Assembly: GCA_001796935.1 (NCBI GenBank)
Contig: MGNX01000109.1
Location: forward strand, 1-8,533
Length of the DNA stretch: 8,533 nucleotides
Source: Chloroflexi bacterium RBG_16_60_22
Lineage (GTDB): Bacteria > Chloroflexota > Dehalococcoidia > Dehalococcoidales > RBG-16-60-22
Direction of reading: 5' to 3'
This document shows positions 5,193 to 8,533 of this stretch, in pieces. Each line of letters opens with the position of its first letter. Position 1 is the stretch's first letter. The notes beneath the pieces are model-generated. The model searched no databases and was not told the DNA's origin. It saw only the letters and a list, made by a program, of their open reading frames with translations. Position numbers and translations under genes: made by a program.

Positions 5193-6413
5193 ATTAACGA
5201 ACCGAAACACCGTTCCTTTCTCTGGAGCTCGCTCCCGTTTTTCATACTGGCCCACTTCGGGCATCACCTGCTGACGGCCCTGCCCCAGCCGCTGCTGCCT
5301 TATATCCAGGAGGAGTTCAGCCTGAATTACACGCGGTCAGCCTTCGTGACTTCCGCCTTCGCCCTGGCCGGCGGGGCGGCGCAGCTGCCGTCCGGCTGGC
5401 TGGCTGACCGCATCGGCCCGACCCTCCTTATCGGTATCGGGACCTTCGGCGTGGCGATTGGGGGGGTGCTCATCGGGATTTCTCATACCTATGTCATGCT
5501 GCTGGTCTTCATGGTGGTCATGGGGCTGGCGTCCGGGGGATACCACCCGGCGGCCACGCCTCTCATCTCGGCGGCGGTGGACCCCCGGCAGCGCGGGCGG
5601 GCGCTCGGTTTTCACCTGATCGGCGGCAACGCCAGCTTCTTCGTGGCGCCGCTGGTCGCCGGAGCTGTCGCCGGGGTATGGGGGTGGCGCGGTTCCTACT
5701 TTACCCTGGCGGTGCCCACGGCGCTGTTCGGCCTGATATTCTATTTCTACCTGACGAAACGGGGCGGCCGGGCCCATATCGACATGGTGCGGCGGCGTAA
5801 AATCGAGGAGAAACCGCCGCAGCCCGGCCACACGCGACGGCTGGTGTCCTTCCTGGTCATGATGGTGCTGGGCGGCGGCGCGGGGATGTCCCTCAATGCC
5901 TTCCTGACTCTCTACATAGTCCGTGAGCTCGGGGCTTCCAAGGAGCTGGCGGCCATGCTGATGTCGGTGGTCTTCTCCTCCGGGCTCTGGGCGGGGCCGG
6001 TGGGCGGCTATATCTCCGACCGCATCGGGAGCGTCAGGGTCATCATCGTGACCGGCCTGGTCAGCGGCCTGCTCATCTGGGGACTGAAATCGGCCACCCT
6101 GGGATTCAGCCTTTACGCCGTCCTCTTTCTGATGGGCTTGAACATGGCCGTCCGGTTCCCGGTGACCGAGGTCTTCATCATGGGGCAGACTTCTCCCAGG
6201 AACCGCTCCACCGTCTACGGCGTTTATTACTTCACGATGCAGTACACCGGCGCTGTCTTCGCCCCGGTCATGGGGGGGTTTATCGACCGCTTCGGCTTTC
6301 AGACCATGTACAGCTTTGCCGCCATCGCCGTTACGGTCGTGGCGGTGATAACCTCCGTGTTCATCTGGGACGCCAAGGACAATTATACTCCACCGGCATC
6401 AGTCCAGGGGTGA
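5193..6413 (+). CDS. MFS transporter (fosmidomycin-resistance-like group), apparent ATT start
   Basis: A twelve-helix type major facilitator in the cytoplasmic membrane, probably a proton-driven exporter of small compounds. Read from ATT 5193 it has 406 residues. Helix 1 lies in LPFFILAHFGHHLLTALP, followed by LLPYIQEEF. Motif A is present twice, GWLADRIG (Asp72) after helix 2 and GGYISDRIG (Asp276) after helix 8, showing both six-helix halves. GYHPAATPLIS, DPRQRGRALG and GGNASFFVAP resemble the Fsr-like carriers. A basic loop (TKRGGRA...RRRK) joins the halves. The nearest canonical start is GTG 5346, which would delete helix 1 and most of the first loop, so it is unlikely. No ATG, GTG or TTG lies between the TGA at 5178 and 5346. 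The codons CGT TCC TTT near the start match those of the paralogue, which supports translation from ATT. Substrate is unknown. Confidence 0.85.
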   Translation: MNEPKHRSFLWSSLPFFILAHFGHHLLTALPQPLLPYIQEEFSLNYTRSAFVTSAFALAGGAAQLPSGWLADRIGPTLLIGIGTFGVAIGGVLIGISHTYVMLLVFMVVMGLASGGYHPAATPLISAAVDPRQRGRALGFHLIGGNASFFVAPLVAGAVAGVWGWRGSYFTLAVPTALFGLIFYFYLTKRGGRAHIDMVRRRKIEEKPPQPGHTRRLVSFLVMMVLGGGAGMSLNAFLTLYIVRELGASKELAAMLMSVVFSSGLWAGPVGGYISDRIGSVRVIIVTGLVSGLLIWGLKSATLGFSLYAVLFLMGLNMAVRFPVTEVFIMGQTSPRNRSTVYGVYYFTMQYTGAVFAPVMGGFIDRFGFQTMYSFAAIAVTVVAVITSVFIWDAKDNYTPPASVQG

Positions 6414-6466
6414 GAATAACCTGAAAGGAAACCGCAGCTATCAAACGTAAGGAGCGCTCCTTTTTC

Positions 6467-7657
6467 GTGACGCTGCTGCCTCTCTACGTGCTGGCTCACT
6501 TCGGCCATCACCTGCTGACGGCGCTGCCCGTGCCGATGCTGCCATATATCCGCAACGAGTTCAACCTGAACTTTACCCGGTCGGGCCTGGTCACTTCGGC
6601 TTTCTCATTATCGTACGGCGTCGGCCAGCTGCCGGCGGGCTGGCTGGCGGACCGTATCGGGACGCGCGTCCTGATTACGATAGCCATCCTGGGGGTGGCC
6701 GCGGCCGGTGCGCTGGTGGGTATCTCGCAGACCTTCATCATGCTGATTGTTTTTCTGGTACTGATGGGCCTGATGGGGGGTGGCTACCACCCGTCTGCGG
6801 CACCGATGATTTCGGCCTCGGTCGAGCCCCGGCAGCGGGGACGGGCGCTGGGCATTCACCTGCTCGGCGGGGGTGGCAGCTTCTTCGTGGCGCCCATCGT
6901 GGCGGCGGCCATCGCCAGTGCCTGGAGCTGGCGGGTCTCCTTCCTCGTGCTGGCAGTACCCAGCGCCGTGCTGGGGATTATCTTCTTCTTCAAGCTCGGA
7001 GGGCAGAAACAGGGGGTCCACGCCGCCCGCATCGCCGCCGAGTACCCGGCCGCCAAACCGCCGCCGGGCAACGTGCGCCGTCTGGTGGCCTTCCTGATTT
7101 TCACCGTCACCATCGGAGGGATAGGGTTCTCCATCACCGGCTTTATCCCGCTGTACCTGGTGGACCACTTCCACGTCAGCGAGCAGACGGCGGCTTCCCT
7201 GATATCGATAATCTGGTCCGCCGGGCTCTGGGCCAGTCCCATCGGGGGGTACTTGTCCGACCGCATCGGCCGGGTGAAGATAATCCTGGCCGCCGGCACC
7301 GGAATCGGCGTCCTTGTCTACCTGCTGAGTGTGGTGCCTTACGGTTGGGGCATCGGCGACCTTTTCTACGTGGACGGGCTGGGCATCGGCATCCTGCTGT
7401 TCTTTATCGGCGTCGTAACCTATATCCGCATGCCGGTCTCCGAGGCGTTTATCATGTCCCAGGTCTCGGTGGAGCGCCGCTCGACGATATACGGGATATA
7501 CTACTTCGCCACGCAGCAGGCCGGGGGCGTCTTCGCCCCGCTGATTGGTATGCTCGTCGACCGCTCCGGGTTCCACACAACCTTCCTGATTGCCAGCGGC
7601 GTGAGCGTCGGGCTGGCGGTGGTCTGCGGCCTTTTCATCTGGGACAGCCCGGAATAG
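6467..7657 (+). CDS. MFS transporter, tandem paralogue of the preceding gene
   Basis: A 396-residue major facilitator from GTG 6467, or 405 residues if started at ATC 6440. It is clearly homologous to the previous gene along its whole length: LAHFGHHLLTALP, LPYIRNEF, GWLADRIGTRVLI, GGGYHPSAAPMIS, EPRQRGRALGIHLLGGGGSFFVAP, GGYLSDRIGRVKII, PVSEAFIM and FAPLIGMLVDR. Both motif A copies are intact, the second with the full DRIGR. It differs by an extra stretch of about ten residues before helix 10 (GIGDLFYVDGLGIG) and a shorter C-terminus. The GTG has AAGGAG at 6449-6454 with a long 12-base spacer, partly inside a GGAGCGCTCC palindrome. ATC 6440 has GAAAGGA 10 bases upstream and would add IKRKERSFF, whose RSF is shared with the paralogue. 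Likely co-transcribed with the first gene. Substrate is unknown. Confidence 0.9.
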   Translation: MTLLPLYVLAHFGHHLLTALPVPMLPYIRNEFNLNFTRSGLVTSAFSLSYGVGQLPAGWLADRIGTRVLITIAILGVAAAGALVGISQTFIMLIVFLVLMGLMGGGYHPSAAPMISASVEPRQRGRALGIHLLGGGGSFFVAPIVAAAIASAWSWRVSFLVLAVPSAVLGIIFFFKLGGQKQGVHAARIAAEYPAAKPPPGNVRRLVAFLIFTVTIGGIGFSITGFIPLYLVDHFHVSEQTAASLISIIWSAGLWASPIGGYLSDRIGRVKIILAAGTGIGVLVYLLSVVPYGWGIGDLFYVDGLGIGILLFFIGVVTYIRMPVSEAFIMSQVSVERRSTIYGIYYFATQQAGGVFAPLIGMLVDRSGFHTTFLIASGVSVGLAVVCGLFIWDSPE

Positions 7658-7662
7658 GCCTG

Positions 7663-8533
7663 TTACCCCGCCTCCCCGCCCTCCACCAGCTTCCGACCGT
7701 ATTCCATCAGGACTTTCTGCTGCTCCGGCGGCACCTTCTGGTCATCCAGCCAGAGTTTGAGGGCGTCCAGAGGCGCCACCCCCTCGATGGCCCGGTCCCC
7801 CAGCCTCGTGCGGGTATCGCGCTGCACCTCGCGGGCCACGGTGAGGTAGTGGGCGTCTTTGAGGGCTTCCCGGATTTCCCCTTCGCGGAGCTGTCCTTCC
7901 AGCTTCGAAGGTACGCTAATGTTCAGCCGGACGACGGCGTCCCCGGCCAGCTCTCTCCGGTCGGCGATGGCCCGCAGCACGGTGGCAGTGGGGTCGAGGT
8001 CGTCGGCCCCGACCGGGGCATCGATGGTGAGGAAGCGGCGGGCCCTGACCGGTTGGAACTCGAATTTGACCTGCCTTTTACCGTTCTCGCCGGTAAGAAT
8101 GTCTACCACGTTGAAACCTTTAGCGTCGTTCTCCTCCCCGAAATCGACGCGCTCCAGGCTGCCGGCGTAGACCACCGGCGGGTGTTCATTCAGAATCTGG
8201 TGCTTGTGGATGTGCCCCAGCGCCACGTAGTCGAAGGCCGGATTAGCTACATTGCTGAGCAAGATGGCCGGCTCATTCCCGATGGACATCAGCTTTTCTG
8301 AGCCTCTGCCTACTCTGGCATCGCCGACCAAAACGTGGGCGGCCAGCACGGCGGGCAGGGAGGGGTCGAGTCTGGCGGCCCGGGTGGCGATGATGTCCGT
8401 CAGGGTCTTTTGCATCTTGTCGTTGAGCTGCTCCAGGTCCAGGTTCCGGGCATCGTCGCGGCCGAGCAGGGCGCTGCGGCGGAGCCAGGGCAGGGCGACC
8501 ACCTGGACGGTGCCGGCGGGCGTGGCGATTTTA
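7663..8533 (-). CDS. sbcD: Exonuclease subunit SbcD, C-terminal part (partial)
   Basis: The last 289 residues of a gene that enters from the right edge; the family is usually near 400 residues. SbcD is the Mre11-type nuclease subunit of SbcCD, which cuts DNA hairpins and blocked ends and works with the SbcC ATPase. Visible here are VVALPWLRRS at the edge, the metal-site histidines in LAAHVLVGDA and YVALGHIHKHQ, and PPVVYAGSLERVDFGEE, a typical SbcD signature. The C-terminal half fits the SbcD C-terminal domain. The DxH and NHD parts of the active site lie outside. No sbcC follows on this strand, since the gene is convergent with the MFS gene with a 5-base gap; sbcC, if present, must lie upstream or elsewhere. 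The GTG at 8502 is internal to the frame, which stays open to the edge. Confidence 0.93.
   Translation of the reverse strand, partial: KIATPAGTVQVVALPWLRRSALLGRDDARNLDLEQLNDKMQKTLTDIIATRAARLDPSLPAVLAAHVLVGDARVGRGSEKLMSIGNEPAILLSNVANPAFDYVALGHIHKHQILNEHPPVVYAGSLERVDFGEENDAKGFNVVDILTGENGKRQVKFEFQPVRARRFLTIDAPVGADDLDPTATVLRAIADRRELAGDAVVRLNISVPSKLEGQLREGEIREALKDAHYLTVAREVQRDTRTRLGDRAIEGVAPLDALKLWLDDQKVPPEQQKVLMEYGRKLVEGGEAG

Noticed and set aside
6608..7576. Long minus-strand open frame (322 codons) across the second MFS gene, and a similar one across the first.
   Set aside because: Low-complexity, charge-rich translation with no domain; explained by codon bias of the transporter on the other strand.
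7345..8301. Plus-strand 318-codon frame spanning the end of the second MFS gene and sbcD.
   Set aside because: It crosses a convergent gene boundary and reads antisense to sbcD; no domain is seen.

Overview
The window is a GC-rich bacterial chromosome segment with short intergenic gaps, mixed strands and Shine-Dalgarno-type starts. The gene mix (an ACMSD-like amidohydrolase, a long-form pyrF, DUF951, SbcD, fosmidomycin-resistance-like MFS carriers) and the codon use fit a Chloroflexota/Dehalococcoidia-type anaerobe. That placement is an inference from overall look, not a proven assignment. No mobile element, CRISPR array or phage gene was seen.

Left part (1-2949). A partial glycosyltransferase gene resembling trehalose synthase TreT leaves the window on the minus strand. 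It is divergent from an ACMSD-like amidohydrolase (494-1450). A plus-strand cluster follows: a 92-residue SWIM zinc-finger protein, pyrF (the last step of UMP synthesis), and a 59-residue DUF951 protein whose start lies inside the end of pyrF.

Middle (2955-4443). A single-domain response regulator runs on the minus strand, convergent with the DUF951 gene. Its control region is unusually AT-rich, carries three copies of the octamer TGACATAT and an imperfect palindrome, and contains a near-consensus promoter. A tRNA-Thr(CGT) with its own promoter and a rho-independent terminator comes next. After it lies an isochorismatase-like cysteine hydrolase that lacks two of the usual three catalytic residues and is preceded by an 11-codon overlapping upstream ORF.

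Right part (4470-8533). A GyrI-like small-molecule-binding protein on the minus strand is divergent from two tandem paralogous MFS transporters. The first transporter has no canonical start codon ahead of its first membrane helix. Both paralogues can be read back to an ATT or ATC codon placed behind a matching ribosome-binding site. The window ends in the C-terminal part of sbcD, convergent with the second transporter.

No clear new multi-gene system is visible. The points most worth a second look are the apparent non-AUG starts of the MFS pair, the altered active site of the isochorismatase-like protein with its overlapping upstream ORF, the repeat-rich control region of the response regulator, and the HxH to FxH change in the amidohydrolase.
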